Below are positions 47,211 to 55,918 of a stretch of 64,000 nt of DNA, in pieces; the stretch's first letter is position 1; every line of letters begins with the position of its first letter. Source of the DNA: Nitrospina sp052156635 (GTDB taxonomy: Bacteria > Nitrospinota > Nitrospinia > Nitrospinales > Nitrospinaceae); the NCBI RefSeq assembly GCF_052156635.1, contig NZ_JBQKUO010000003.1:248001-312000 (forward strand), in the 5' to 3' direction. Below the pieces are notes generated by a model that was not told where the DNA came from, did not search any database, and saw nothing but the letters and a program-made list of their open reading frames with translations. The translations under genes were made by a program, and so were the position numbers.

Positions 47211-48392
47211 CTAAGCCGCTTCGACGTGGGCGACTTCCACTTTTGGAAGGCGGATGAGAAAACGCGTGCCGCGCCCGACTTCGCTTTCGACTTTCAGTTC
47301 GCCCTTGTGGCGGTCCACCACCTGGCGGCAGATGGCCAGCCCGATGCCCGACCCCTCCACCTTGTCCCTCGAATGCAGGCGTTCGAACGGCAGAAAAATC
47401 ATGTCGATGTTTTCTTTGGGAATACCAATGCCATTGTCCTCGACATAGAACTGGTATTCGTCCTCGTTTTCGTACAAAACACCGATGGAAATTTTCGGCG
47501 GCAGGTTCATCCGGCGATACTTGAGCGAGTTCGAAATGAGATTGCGGAACAGCAACTGCATCTGAAACGGATCGGCATGAAGCACCGGCAGACGGTTGAC
47601 CTGAATTTCCGCCTGCGTCTCCACGACGCGCACTTCCAGATCCTGCACCACTTCCCGAAGAACGCGGTTGAGGTCGGTTTCCTCCAGCATCTGGCTGCTC
47701 TGCGACACCCGGCAGAGCTTCATGAGACCGTCGATCAGGTCCTCCATGCGGGCGACCGCCTTGCGCATGCGCTGCAGGAACGAGTCGATCTCCTGCGCGA
47801 TCTCGGGTTCCTGTTGTTCGATCATTTCGCTGTAGGCCACGATCTTGCGCAGGGGTTCTTTCAGGTCATGAGACGCGATCGCGGCGAAGTTTTGCAGGTC
47901 CTTGTTGTTCTGCTCCAGCTCACGGGTGCGGTCGGCCACCTTGTCTTCAAGGTGCTGCGTGTATTCGTTCAGGCGCGCGTTGGTGATGTTGAGGAGAATG
48001 CGGTCTCTCTGCATGTCTTCACGCAGACGATTGCTTTCCTTCAATTCCTTGCGCAGGTTTTCCGTGAGAGTGCCGATCAGCCACGCCGCCAGGATGAGGA
48101 ACGACGCCCAGACCGTCATGTTCATGTTGAAGTCGAAACGGCTTTCGATGGTGATGGGCTGGTCCTGGTTGGCCAGAAGGAAATACCAGACCAGCAGAAT
48201 GGCGAGAAACGCACCCAGCACCGCAAACCGCCGGCCGATGTAGTACCCGGCCAGCACCGCGAGCAGGTAGAACATGTCAAGGAAAGCGATCTTCGAGTAG
48301 ATGAAGTAATTGATCACCACCACCCCGAGCAGGATGGCCAGGATGATCACCTCGCTGATGTTTTCCTTGATGTAGGCTTTAAATTTTTCCAC
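47211..48392 (-). CDS. Membrane sensor histidine kinase (orphan)
   Basis: A 393-residue kinase. Residues about 12-115 hold four transmembrane helices, a MASE-like membrane sensor without a large periplasmic loop. A coiled coil follows (RTRELEQNNKDLQNF), then HisKA with the phospho-acceptor His in IASHDLKEPLRK, and an HATPase domain with the N box (RNLISNSLKYR), G1 (VEDNGIGIP) and G2 (GSGIGLAIC). The layout resembles phytochrome- and cyanobacterial-type kinases with an SHDLKEP motif. No response regulator is adjacent. A promoter and a possible structured leader lie upstream. Confidence 0.9.
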   Translation of the reverse strand: MEKFKAYIKENISEVIILAILLGVVVINYFIYSKIAFLDMFYLLAVLAGYYIGRRFAVLGAFLAILLVWYFLLANQDQPITIESRFDFNMNMTVWASFLILAAWLIGTLTENLRKELKESNRLREDMQRDRILLNITNARLNEYTQHLEDKVADRTRELEQNNKDLQNFAAIASHDLKEPLRKIVAYSEMIEQQEPEIAQEIDSFLQRMRKAVARMEDLIDGLMKLCRVSQSSQMLEETDLNRVLREVVQDLEVRVVETQAEIQVNRLPVLHADPFQMQLLFRNLISNSLKYRRMNLPPKISIGVLYENEDEYQFYVEDNGIGIPKENIDMIFLPFERLHSRDKVEGSGIGLAICRQVVDRHKGELKVESEVGRGTRFLIRLPKVEVAHVEAA

Positions 48393-48497
48393 CGGAACTC
48401 CTCAACCCTGTTTTCCTTTATTCAGGAAGATCTGGATGAAATGTGCGGTTCCCGAAACCCGTTCCGAATAAAGGGAACGTTCCATTTCCGGTGTGTG

Positions 48498-48563
48498 CCG
48501 GTTGCGCCAGCCAACCTGCAAACCATTCTATTACTTGATTTAGTTTTCCAGGAATGCAACCGG
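48498..48563 (-). promoter_or_regulatory. Possible structured 5' leader of the sensor kinase mRNA
   Basis: Right at the predicted transcript start CCGGTTGC (48563-48556) is perfectly complementary to GCAACCGG (48505-48498), enclosing about 50 bases that contain a further CATTC/GAATG pairing. A closing stem at the extreme 5' end is typical of riboswitch-like or stabilising leaders. I do not recognise a known class. Confidence 0.4.
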
Positions 48564-48570
48564 TTTCAAT

Positions 48571-48599
48571 ATAAAAAATTTTCCCACGTTCGATGTCAA
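48571..48599 (-). promoter_or_regulatory. Candidate sigma-70 promoter of the sensor kinase
   Basis: On the minus strand TTGACA (48599-48594), a 17-base spacer and TTTTAT (48576-48571; 4 of 6 matches). The start would be near 48564, leaving a leader of about 170 bases before the kinase ATG at 48392. Confidence 0.45.
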
Positions 48600-48791
48600 A
48601 ACAAAAGCCTTTTCCAGCCCGTCCGCCGCCCCGTGATTTGCAAGGCTGGGGCGCCACCTTCCCGGCGGGACCCGGTTTCGCTTACATCTGATTCAATTTT
48701 AAGGCTAAATCCCACTTTGTCAAAACAAACAGGAGGACAAAATCGGCTCAGGAAACGATTGGGGAAAATTCAGTATGAATTACCGCCGGTT

Positions 48792-50150
48792 TCAGTCGGC
48801 AGGCAGGAAATGCGTGATGAAGACGATGGCGACGGCCACGGGACTGACGTACTTCAGGATGAACTCCCAGTAACGCGCCCAGTGAAAAGTGGTTTCATGC
48901 CGTTCGATCTCCTTGTGCGCTTCCTTCGTGCCCCACACCCAACCGACAAAGACAGCGGTCAACATGCCCCCCAGTGGCAGCAGGAAATTGGATGACAGGT
49001 TGTCCACCACGTCGAAGAAAGTCATGCCGAAAAAGGTCACGTCCTGCATCACCCCGAAAGACAGGCCGGAGGGGATGCCGAACAGGTAGATGACCACGCC
49101 GGTCACGATCACCGCCTTCTGCCGCGGCCAGCCGCGCTGGTCAATGAAGTAGGCCGACACCGATTCCAAAAGGGAAATGGCGGAGGTGATGGCGGCGATG
49201 GTCAACAGCGCAAAGAAAATGATCGATACCAGCGTGCCGAACGGCATGCTCGAAAACACGGCGGGCAGAACGTTGAAAACGAGGCTCGGACCGCTTTCGG
49301 GCTCCAGCCCCATGGCGAACACGGCGGGAAAGATCACCATCCCCACCAGCAGCGCGATCATGGTATCGAACAGGACGACATAAAACGTGCAGGAAGTCAG
49401 GTTTTCTTTCGGCGACAGGTAGCTTCCGTAGGTGATCAGGCAGCCCATGCCGAGGCTGAGCGAAAAGAACGCCTGGCCCATCGCCAGTAAAACCGTCTGC
49501 CCTGTTATCTTGCTGAAGTCGGGATAAAGATAAAACTTCACCCCCTCTTCCGCGCCGGGCAGGGTGAGGGCGCGGATCATCAGGAGGAACAGCATGATGA
49601 CGAGCGTCGGCATCAGGATGTCACAGGCACGCTCGATCCCGCCGTGCACCCCCCGGTACACGATGGCCATGCACATCGCCATGAACAGCGTGTGGTACAC
49701 CATGATCTCGCCCGTATTGGCGATGAACTGGCCGAAGAACGCTCCCGCCTCCGCAGAGGACGCGAAGTGATCCACCACGTGCGTCAGCGATTTCACCACG
49801 TAGGCCAGCGTCCAGCCGCCGACCACACCGTAAAAGGAAAGGATCAGGAAGCCGGCGAGCACGCCCATGTACCCGACCAGCACCCACGGCGTGCCGGGTT
49901 TAAGCATGTTGAAAGCGCCGACCGGGTTCAGGTTGGTGCGCCTGCCGATGGTGAACTCGCACAGCATGATGGGCAGGCCGACGACCAGGATGCAGACGAG
50001 GTAAATCATCACGAACGCACCGCCGCCGTTCTCGCCGGTGATGTAGGGAAACTTCCAGATGTTGCCCAGCCCGACCGCCGAACCGGACGCGGCGAGGATG
50101 AATCCCAGCCGCGACCCCCAGAATCCGCGCTGTTTGCCTTGAGTCTCCAT
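48792..50150 (-). CDS. Sodium-dependent transporter, NSS/SNF family
   Basis: A 452-residue LeuT-fold transporter for amino acids or related solutes. The N-terminus WGSRLGFILAASGSAVGLGNIWKFPY is the strongly conserved TM1 with the Na+ and substrate site, and TIGRRTNLNPVGAF follows TM2. About 11-12 hydrophobic segments are present, matching the bacterial short form. ATG 50150 is used; an in-frame TTG at 50159 is possible. Specificity cannot be assigned. Confidence 0.92.
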   Translation of the reverse strand: METQGKQRGFWGSRLGFILAASGSAVGLGNIWKFPYITGENGGGAFVMIYLVCILVVGLPIMLCEFTIGRRTNLNPVGAFNMLKPGTPWVLVGYMGVLAGFLILSFYGVVGGWTLAYVVKSLTHVVDHFASSAEAGAFFGQFIANTGEIMVYHTLFMAMCMAIVYRGVHGGIERACDILMPTLVIMLFLLMIRALTLPGAEEGVKFYLYPDFSKITGQTVLLAMGQAFFSLSLGMGCLITYGSYLSPKENLTSCTFYVVLFDTMIALLVGMVIFPAVFAMGLEPESGPSLVFNVLPAVFSSMPFGTLVSIIFFALLTIAAITSAISLLESVSAYFIDQRGWPRQKAVIVTGVVIYLFGIPSGLSFGVMQDVTFFGMTFFDVVDNLSSNFLLPLGGMLTAVFVGWVWGTKEAHKEIERHETTFHWARYWEFILKYVSPVAVAIVFITHFLPAD

Positions 50151-50202
50151 GGCCTTCAATTATAAAGAGTTAACGTGGTTCCGCAACAAGCCACCAAGTA
50201 TA

Positions 50203-50958
50203 TCAGCGTTCCAGAAGCCTTTTTAAAAAATTTCGGGCGCGGTCCGTTGCCGGGGCGGAGAAGAACTGCGCCGGTTCGCCCGCCTCCACCACCTCGCCGC
50301 GGTCGAGCATCACCACCCGGTCGGCCACACTGCGTGCGAAATCCATTTCGTGCGTCACGATCAGCATCGTCATCCCCTCGTCAGCGAGTTCACGCAGGAC
50401 GCGCAACACCTCACCCACCATTTCCGGATCGAGCGCCGAGGTCGGCTCGTCGATCAGCACGCAGTTGGGATTCATCGCCAGCGTTCGGGCGATGGCGACG
50501 CGTTGCTGTTCGCCGCCGGAGAGGTCGCCGGGATAGCGGTGCGACAGGTTGTGCAGGTGCACCTTGCCAAGCAGGGCGCGCGCTTTTTCCTCAGCGGCCG
50601 CACGCGGAAGGCCCAGCACCTGCACCGGCGCTTCGATGAGGTTCTCCAATACCGTCATGTGCGGAAACAGGTTGAACTGCTGGAACACCATGCCGACGCG
50701 GATGCGCAGGGCACGCACGCGTTTCGGGTCCGGCGCGCGGTGGCCGTCGGTTTCGGTGCCCGCGATTTCCAGGTCATCCACGCGCACCCGGCCTGCTTCA
50801 AACGGTTCCAATGCGGCGATGCACCGCAGCAGGCAGCTCTTGCCCGCGCCGGAGGGGCCGATCACCACATGCACGCCGCCGGTCGGCACGTCCAGATCGA
50901 TACCGCGCAGGAGTGTGTGGTCGCCGATGCGTTTGGTCAGGCCCTCGACGTGGATCAT
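50203..50958 (-). CDS. Polar amino acid ABC transporter, ATP-binding protein
   Basis: A 251-residue GlnQ/HisP-like ATPase. Walker A is GPSGAGKSCLLR (about residues 34-45), the Q-loop VFQQFNLFPH, the signature LSGGEQQRVAIAR, Walker B CVLIDEPTSALD, and the switch His is in VTHEMDFAR. It couples ATP hydrolysis to uptake by the adjacent fused permease. ATG 50958 lies inside the permease stop (ATGA overlap at 50955-50958), so the two are cotranslated. Confidence 0.95.
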   Translation of the reverse strand: MIHVEGLTKRIGDHTLLRGIDLDVPTGGVHVVIGPSGAGKSCLLRCIAALEPFEAGRVRVDDLEIAGTETDGHRAPDPKRVRALRIRVGMVFQQFNLFPHMTVLENLIEAPVQVLGLPRAAAEEKARALLGKVHLHNLSHRYPGDLSGGEQQRVAIARTLAMNPNCVLIDEPTSALDPEMVGEVLRVLRELADEGMTMLIVTHEMDFARSVADRVVMLDRGEVVEAGEPAQFFSAPATDRARNFLKRLLER

Positions 50959-52427
50959 GCCGTCTGCAACCTCCGCTCGAGGCGGGTGGACAGCAACGAC
51001 AGCGGGTACGCCATCATCAGGTACAGCAGGCCGGTGAGCAGTCCCAGTTCCAGAAAACGCATGGAGGACACGGCCAGCATGTTGTAGCTTTTCGTCAGCT
51101 CGACGATGGCGATGATGGACACGAGCGACGTGTCCTTGAACAGCGAGATGAAATCGTTGGTGACCGGCGGCAGCACCACGCGCACCGCCTGCGGCAGAAG
51201 GATGCGCCGGTAGATCATGAACGGCGTCATGCCGAGCGAAAGCGCCGCCTCCCATTGTCCTTTTGCGACCGCTTTCAATCCGCCGCGGTACACTTCCGCC
51301 TCGTACGCGGCGTAGTTCATGCCGAGTCCCACCACGGCGGCGGTGAAAGCGTCGAGCCGGATGCCGATGTTGGGCAGGCCGTAATAGAGGATGTAGAGTT
51401 GAAGCAACAGCGGCGTGCCGCGCACGATCTCGACATACGTCGCGGCCATCCCGCGCATCAAGGGTCCGCCCAGCTGACGCATGCCGGTCAGCACCAGCCC
51501 CAGCAGAACCGCCAGCGTCATGGCGAGCACGGAGATGACCACCGTCATGCCCGCGCCCTTCATCAATATCAACAGGTATTCCTGCATGGCTTGATCCTCG
51601 TTAAAGTCGAACACTCGCCTGGCTGTGTGATCTTCCTCCACCAGCGCGCGCTGGGTGTCGTTCCACAGATTCCATTTCTTATAAATCGATTGCAGGGTGC
51701 CGTCGTCGTACAGCTTACCGATGGCCGCATTGACCGCGTTCAGGAACGCGTCGTCTCCCTTTCGCACGGCGATGACGTACAGCCCCTCCCCCACCGGCGG
51801 CCCGGCGAAGCGGAATGCGGGGTCCGGCGCGGCGTAGTATTGCGCGATCGGCAGGTCCAGCAGCACCGCGTCACTGCGTCCCAGTTTCAGGTCGCGGTAC
51901 GGTTCCACCTGTCCCTCATATACAAGCACGGTGACGCTCCCCATGTTTTTCAGGATGGAGTGGGCGACCGAGTTCACCAGCGTGCCCACCGTCATGCCGG
52001 ACAGGTCGCTCAGCTTGTCGATGCGCGTATCGTCCGCGCGCACCACGAGTTGCTGTTCGTAGATGTAGTAGGGACGCGAGAGGTCCACGGCGCGGGCGCG
52101 TTCCTCAGTCCATTCGAGGCCGTTCATCGCCATGTGGAAGTCGCCGCGTTGCAGTGCCGGGAGGAGCGAGCTCCAGTCGTTCTGCACCATGCGCGCGGTG
52201 ACGCCGAGTTCGTGCGCCAGCGCGTTGGCGAGATCGACTTCAAAACCGATGAGGCGGGAGGGGTTTTCGGGATCGGGAAAGACGTACGGCGCGCCGCCTT
52301 CGGCATCGGCGCCCCACAACAGGACGCCCTGTTCGCGCACCGTATCGAGCGTGCCGGTGGCGTGGGCCGGGACGCCCCACAGCAGGGCACAGAGAAGAAC
52401 GATCCCCCACGTCTGAAAAGGGTTCAT
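50955..52427 (-). CDS. Amino acid ABC transporter: fused substrate-binding protein and permease
   Basis: A 490-residue fusion. After a signal sequence (WGIVLLCALLWGVPAHA), residues about 25-255 form a family 3 periplasmic binding protein (GADAEGGAPYVF, IGFEVDLANALA, GTLVNSVA). From about 275 onward is a HisM/GlnP-type permease with five helices, containing EIVRGTPLLLQLYILYYGLP and the EAA loop EAALSLGMTPFMIYRRILLPQA. Similar binding-protein/permease fusions are known. ATG 52427 begins the signal peptide; no clear Shine-Dalgarno. It is divergent from uvrC. Confidence 0.93.
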   Translation of the reverse strand: MNPFQTWGIVLLCALLWGVPAHATGTLDTVREQGVLLWGADAEGGAPYVFPDPENPSRLIGFEVDLANALAHELGVTARMVQNDWSSLLPALQRGDFHMAMNGLEWTEERARAVDLSRPYYIYEQQLVVRADDTRIDKLSDLSGMTVGTLVNSVAHSILKNMGSVTVLVYEGQVEPYRDLKLGRSDAVLLDLPIAQYYAAPDPAFRFAGPPVGEGLYVIAVRKGDDAFLNAVNAAIGKLYDDGTLQSIYKKWNLWNDTQRALVEEDHTARRVFDFNEDQAMQEYLLILMKGAGMTVVISVLAMTLAVLLGLVLTGMRQLGGPLMRGMAATYVEIVRGTPLLLQLYILYYGLPNIGIRLDAFTAAVVGLGMNYAAYEAEVYRGGLKAVAKGQWEAALSLGMTPFMIYRRILLPQAVRVVLPPVTNDFISLFKDTSLVSIIAIVELTKSYNMLAVSSMRFLELGLLTGLLYLMMAYPLSLLSTRLERRLQTA

Positions 52428-52540
52428 GGCGCGTCCGCAGGCGGGGGACTGGCGGCGGGTGAAACGCGTGCTATATAATTGAAGAGAATTCCAAACCGGC
52501 ACACCGGTGCGGTCCGAAGCATATAAAAAGGAAGGTCGCC

Positions 52541-54373
52541 TTGCCCCCGAGTGATTCCATAAAAGACATTCTGAAAACCATCCCGAAAGTTCCCGGCATT
52601 TATATCATGAAAGACAAAGCCGGAGAAATCCTTTATATCGGGAAGGCCAAGTCGCTCTACCCCCGCGTGCGGTCGTACTTCACCGAGTCGCGCGACCACG
52701 CGCCGCGCACGCGCATCTTCGTGCGCAAGGTGGCGGACATCAAGTTCCTCACCACGCAGACCGAGCAGGAAGCGCTGATCCTCGAAAGCAATTTCGTCAA
52801 AAAGCACCAGCCGCGCTACAACGTGATGCTGAAGGACGACAAGCATTACCCCTACCTGCGGCTGACCACGCAGGAGACGTATCCCCGGCTGGAAGTGGTG
52901 CGGCGCGTGAAGAAAGACGGCGCGACGTACTTCGGTCCCTACACCATGGTGCGCGAGGTGCGGGAGACCATCCGCCTCATCTACAAAATCTTTCCGCTGA
53001 GGCAGAGCAGTGACGAACTCGACGGCACGCCCAAACGGCGGCCCTGCCTCAACTACCACATGAAACGCTGCCTCGCACCGTGCGCCTCTCTGGTGTCGCC
53101 GGAAGACTACGCCAGGGTGGTCAACGACGTCATCCTGTTCCTCAAGGGCCGCAACACGGAACTCATCGACAGCCTGAAAGAAAAAATGGACGCCGCATCG
53201 GAAGCGCAACGCTATGAAGAGGCGGCGGTGTTCCGCGACAAGATCGAGGCGGTCAACACGGTGCTCGACAAGCAACGCATCATCTCCACCGGCATGGAAA
53301 ACCAGGACGTTCTCGCCTGCTACACGGAATCGAAAGCCACCATGGTGCAGGTGCTGATCGTTCGGAACGGCAAACTGCTCGCCGAAAAACTGTTCAAGAT
53401 GAACAACCCGAGCGAGGAAGCCGACGCGGAAACCCTGGCTTCCTTCATCAAGCAGTATTACGCCGACGAAACCATCCTGCCCTCGGAAATCCTGGTGTCG
53501 CAGGAGATCGAGGACCGCGAACTCTTAGAAGACTGGCTGAGCGAAAAGCGGCAGGCGCGGGTGAAGATCGAAATTCCGCAACGCGGCAAGAAACGCTCGC
53601 TGGTGCAGATGGCGGAGGAGAACGCGCGCTTCGCCATGCGCGCCGAGATGGACAAGGGCGACGTTGCCACGCGCAGTCTGGAGGAATTGCGCGAGACGCT
53701 GGGACTCAAAAACTTTCCGAAAACGATCGAAGGCTTCGACATCTCCAACATCGGCGGCACGCACGCCGTGGGATCGATGGTCTACTTCCACAACGCCAGG
53801 GCGGAGAAAAGCAAGTACCGGCGGTTCAAGATCAAGACGGTGGAGGGCATCGACGATTACGCCATGCTGACGGAAGTGATGACGCGGCGGTACGCCCGGT
53901 TACTGGACGAAGACAAGCCGCTGCCCGACCTCATCCTGATCGACGGCGGCAAGGGTCACCTCAACACCGGTTACAAGGTGTTGCAGAGCCTGGAACTGGA
54001 GGGACGCATCGACCTGGCGTGCATCGCCAAGGGCAAGTTCCGCACGAACCTCGATACGGACGAAGTGTTCCTGGTGGGGAAGAAGGAGCCGGTGTGGTTC
54101 AAGGAGAATTCGCCGTCCAGGTTTTTACTGCAACGCGTGCGCGACGAGGCGCACCGTTTCGCCATCGACTACCACCGCAGTCTGCGCGGCAAGAACGCGC
54201 TGAAGTCGCCGCTGCAGAACATCCCCGGCATCGGCAAGAAGCGGCATCTCCTGCTGCTCAAGACCTTCGGCAGTCTGGAGAACATCAAGCACGCCTCTCT
54301 GGAAGAGCTGCAAAAACTCCCCGGCGTCACCGAACCCCTGGCGAAGAAGATCAAGGAAGTGGTGAATGCGTGA
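52541..54373 (+). CDS. uvrC: Excinuclease ABC subunit C
   Basis: Nuclease of nucleotide excision repair that makes both incisions around a lesion marked by UvrA/UvrB. The 610-residue protein starts at TTG 52541, supported by AAGGAAGG 4-5 bases upstream. The N-terminal GIY-YIG domain is visible as GIYIMKDKAGEILYIGKAKSL (Y and K catalytic), the UVR motif as YEEAAVFRDKIEAV, the RNase H-like domain as GFDISNIGGTHAVGSMV, and the end holds a helix-hairpin-helix (IPGIGKKRHLLLL). A TATAAT lies at 52474-52479 upstream without a good -35. Confidence 0.96.
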   Translation: MPPSDSIKDILKTIPKVPGIYIMKDKAGEILYIGKAKSLYPRVRSYFTESRDHAPRTRIFVRKVADIKFLTTQTEQEALILESNFVKKHQPRYNVMLKDDKHYPYLRLTTQETYPRLEVVRRVKKDGATYFGPYTMVREVRETIRLIYKIFPLRQSSDELDGTPKRRPCLNYHMKRCLAPCASLVSPEDYARVVNDVILFLKGRNTELIDSLKEKMDAASEAQRYEEAAVFRDKIEAVNTVLDKQRIISTGMENQDVLACYTESKATMVQVLIVRNGKLLAEKLFKMNNPSEEADAETLASFIKQYYADETILPSEILVSQEIEDRELLEDWLSEKRQARVKIEIPQRGKKRSLVQMAEENARFAMRAEMDKGDVATRSLEELRETLGLKNFPKTIEGFDISNIGGTHAVGSMVYFHNARAEKSKYRRFKIKTVEGIDDYAMLTEVMTRRYARLLDEDKPLPDLILIDGGKGHLNTGYKVLQSLELEGRIDLACIAKGKFRTNLDTDEVFLVGKKEPVWFKENSPSRFLLQRVRDEAHRFAIDYHRSLRGKNALKSPLQNIPGIGKKRHLLLLKTFGSLENIKHASLEELQKLPGVTEPLAKKIKEVVNA

Positions 54374-54674
54374 AGGCAAACACCTCAGCCACCGACGCAC
54401 ACAGATGAACACAGATAAAACGTCGATCCGGCCAGGCCGGAGTGCAATCGTTCCCCCTTTTCAAGGGGAGGATTGAGGAGGGGGCACGAACAACCTTTCC
54501 TTATTTCTTTTGCCTTTTAGGGAAAAGAAACACTCCTCCTCTCCCACCCCAATTATTTTTCAAAAATTTTGCATTTTTCCGGGGTAAAAATCCATACGGG
54601 AGCCTTTTCCTATACGCGAGGTTTTTTGTGCTTTTTTACAGAATTTCGAAGGCTTTTGGGGAGGAAAGAAAGAA
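54374..54674. other. 301-base gap with short repeats before an AT-rich island
   Basis: The gap lies between uvrC and the OB-fold gene. It begins GC-rich and turns sharply AT-rich after about 54500. It holds a direct pair ACACAGATGAACACAGAT (54406-54423 region), a hairpin CCGGCC-A-GGCCGG (54428-54440), and a CCCCTT/AAGGGG dyad (near 54453-54468) similar in style to dispersed intergenic repeats. The last bases carry GGGGAGGAAAG, the ribosome-binding site of the next gene. No reliable promoter was found. Confidence 0.5.
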
Positions 54675-54935
54675 ATGATCATTTCTGGTAGACCAAAAAA
54701 AGTGGAAATAAAGACCACCAGGACGGGACAACAAATGGGAAGAGTTTTGTTTCAAACAGAAAATGAATTTTTTGACGTTACCATTTGGCCCGAACTTTGG
54801 GAAAGGAACAAAATAAACTTTAAAAAAGGGGAGGAATTAATTATTCATGGAAACAAAGAGTTTTACGAGGACCGTGCCATTTTCATCGCGGAAGATGTGA
54901 CAAGACCAGAAACTCAGAGGGGCGATCGGCAATGA
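54675..54935 (+). CDS. Small OB-fold nucleic-acid-binding protein
   Basis: An 86-residue protein starting at ATG 54675 behind GGGGAGGAAAG. The sequence follows the tRNA_anti/DnaE OB-fold pattern: a first strand VEIKTTRTGQQMGRVLFQTE, FFDVTIWPELWERN in the middle, and a last strand KKGEELIIHGNKEFYEDRAIFIAEDV. It is expected to bind single-stranded DNA or RNA. Base composition is much more AT-rich than neighbouring genes, indicating recent acquisition. Its stop overlaps the start of the nuclease gene (ATGA), so the two products probably work together. Confidence 0.7.
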   Translation: MIISGRPKKVEIKTTRTGQQMGRVLFQTENEFFDVTIWPELWERNKINFKKGEELIIHGNKEFYEDRAIFIAEDVTRPETQRGDRQ

Positions 54936-55915
54936 GACAGGAAAACGTATTCCACAACCTTGTTAAAAACGAAAACACCATGACCGAGGCGTTTTGCAAC
55001 CTTTTATCTCACAAAGTATTTCGTGATGCTTTTTTAAAAAAACTGGAGCTCGGCGATTTAATAGATTCAATTCAATTCGAGGATTTTGATACCCAGAGTC
55101 GCATTGGCGATCAGGGTCAACCTGATCTTTTAATCCGAAATAATCATTTAGCGGCATTCATAGAAATAAAAACTGGCAATTCGTGCCTTACCAGCAATCA
55201 ACCTACTGGTTATTTAAATTTTCTTAGCAAGTCTGAAAGCACGAAAAAATACCTTATCTTTCTAATCCCGAAGGGTTACATATATTTTAAAAGTTGGGAA
55301 GAACTAGTTGAAGCATGGGGAAAAGTAAACTCGTCAACCATTATCAATGAAACAATACGCTGGGAGGACGTCATTGAAATAATTCGTTCCCTGGAATTGG
55401 ACAAACTGAATCCAATATTCAGTGATTTCCTCGCAATATTGAAATCCTGGTATTTGATCGAACCAGTTTCTTTCAGCAATCAGGAGGTAGAAACAATGTA
55501 TTCCGAAAAAATACCGGAAATCTTAGAAAAATTGGAACAAACGATTAATGAAACCATAGCCATGGCTAAAAAGGAGAACATAAATACCCAGGTAGGCAAA
55601 AACAGGGAAGAATATGGCGTTACGTTTCTAAATAAAAGTGGTGCAAAATTTTTATATTTCGGAGTTTGGTATTCCTATTGGAAGAAATACAAAAAACCTC
55701 TTTATTATTTCGTCGGAGAGAATTGGGCTTCTGTAAAAAGCTTTAAGAATATATTTCCTAATGCAGATTTATTAAAAAAAATGGAAGGATATACAAGTAT
55801 TCTGCCTGGCTACTTCCAAGGATTGGAAAAAAACGAATTCTCGTCTCTTGAGAATTCAACTGAAATTGCGGAAAAAGTTATCAAATTGGCTAAGGATTTA
55901 ATGGATGAAAAATAG
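54932..55915 (+). CDS. PD-(D/E)XK nuclease superfamily protein
   Basis: A 327-residue protein. Near the N-terminus is the nuclease core: a conserved acidic helix (KNENTMTEAFCNLL), then GQPDLLIRNNHLAAFIEIKTGN with Asp, Glu and Lys in the PD-x(n)-ExK arrangement at about residues 69-84. The rest is helical and basic or aromatic, with a YFGVWYSYWKKYKKP segment, and resembles the uncharacterised PDDEXK families found in defence islands and mobile regions. AT-rich codon use differs sharply from its surroundings. It is coupled to the OB-fold gene and ends 3 bases before the convergent methyltransferase stop. Target and role unknown; an antiviral or restriction-like role is inference. Confidence 0.72.
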   Translation: MRQENVFHNLVKNENTMTEAFCNLLSHKVFRDAFLKKLELGDLIDSIQFEDFDTQSRIGDQGQPDLLIRNNHLAAFIEIKTGNSCLTSNQPTGYLNFLSKSESTKKYLIFLIPKGYIYFKSWEELVEAWGKVNSSTIINETIRWEDVIEIIRSLELDKLNPIFSDFLAILKSWYLIEPVSFSNQEVETMYSEKIPEILEKLEQTINETIAMAKKENINTQVGKNREEYGVTFLNKSGAKFLYFGVWYSYWKKYKKPLYYFVGENWASVKSFKNIFPNADLLKKMEGYTSILPGYFQGLEKNEFSSLENSTEIAEKVIKLAKDLMDEK

Positions 55916-55918
55916 CCC

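Larger units (their letters stand above)
48393..48791. other. 399-base intergenic region upstream of the sensor kinase
   Basis: The gap lies between the sensor kinase start and the stop of the NSS transporter, both on the minus strand. The kinase-proximal half contains a promoter and a possible structured leader, listed separately, and a GGAACGTTCC palindrome near 48477-48486. The half next to the transporter (48600-48791) is GC-rich then AT-rich and shows nothing I can name. Short frames here lack coding character. Confidence 0.5.

Noticed and set aside
48393..48560. Cobalamin riboswitch upstream of the sensor kinase
   Set aside because: A few GGTG and GC-rich pieces look similar, but the order and the conserved B12 box are absent on both strands.
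48418..48657. A 79-codon minus-strand open frame upstream of the sensor kinase
   Set aside because: It lies over the promoter and leader structure, shows no domain and has no Shine-Dalgarno.
54442..54678. A 78-codon frame before the OB-fold gene
   Set aside because: It is a Phe/Pro/Arg-rich reading of the repeat-containing AT-rich gap with no start signal.
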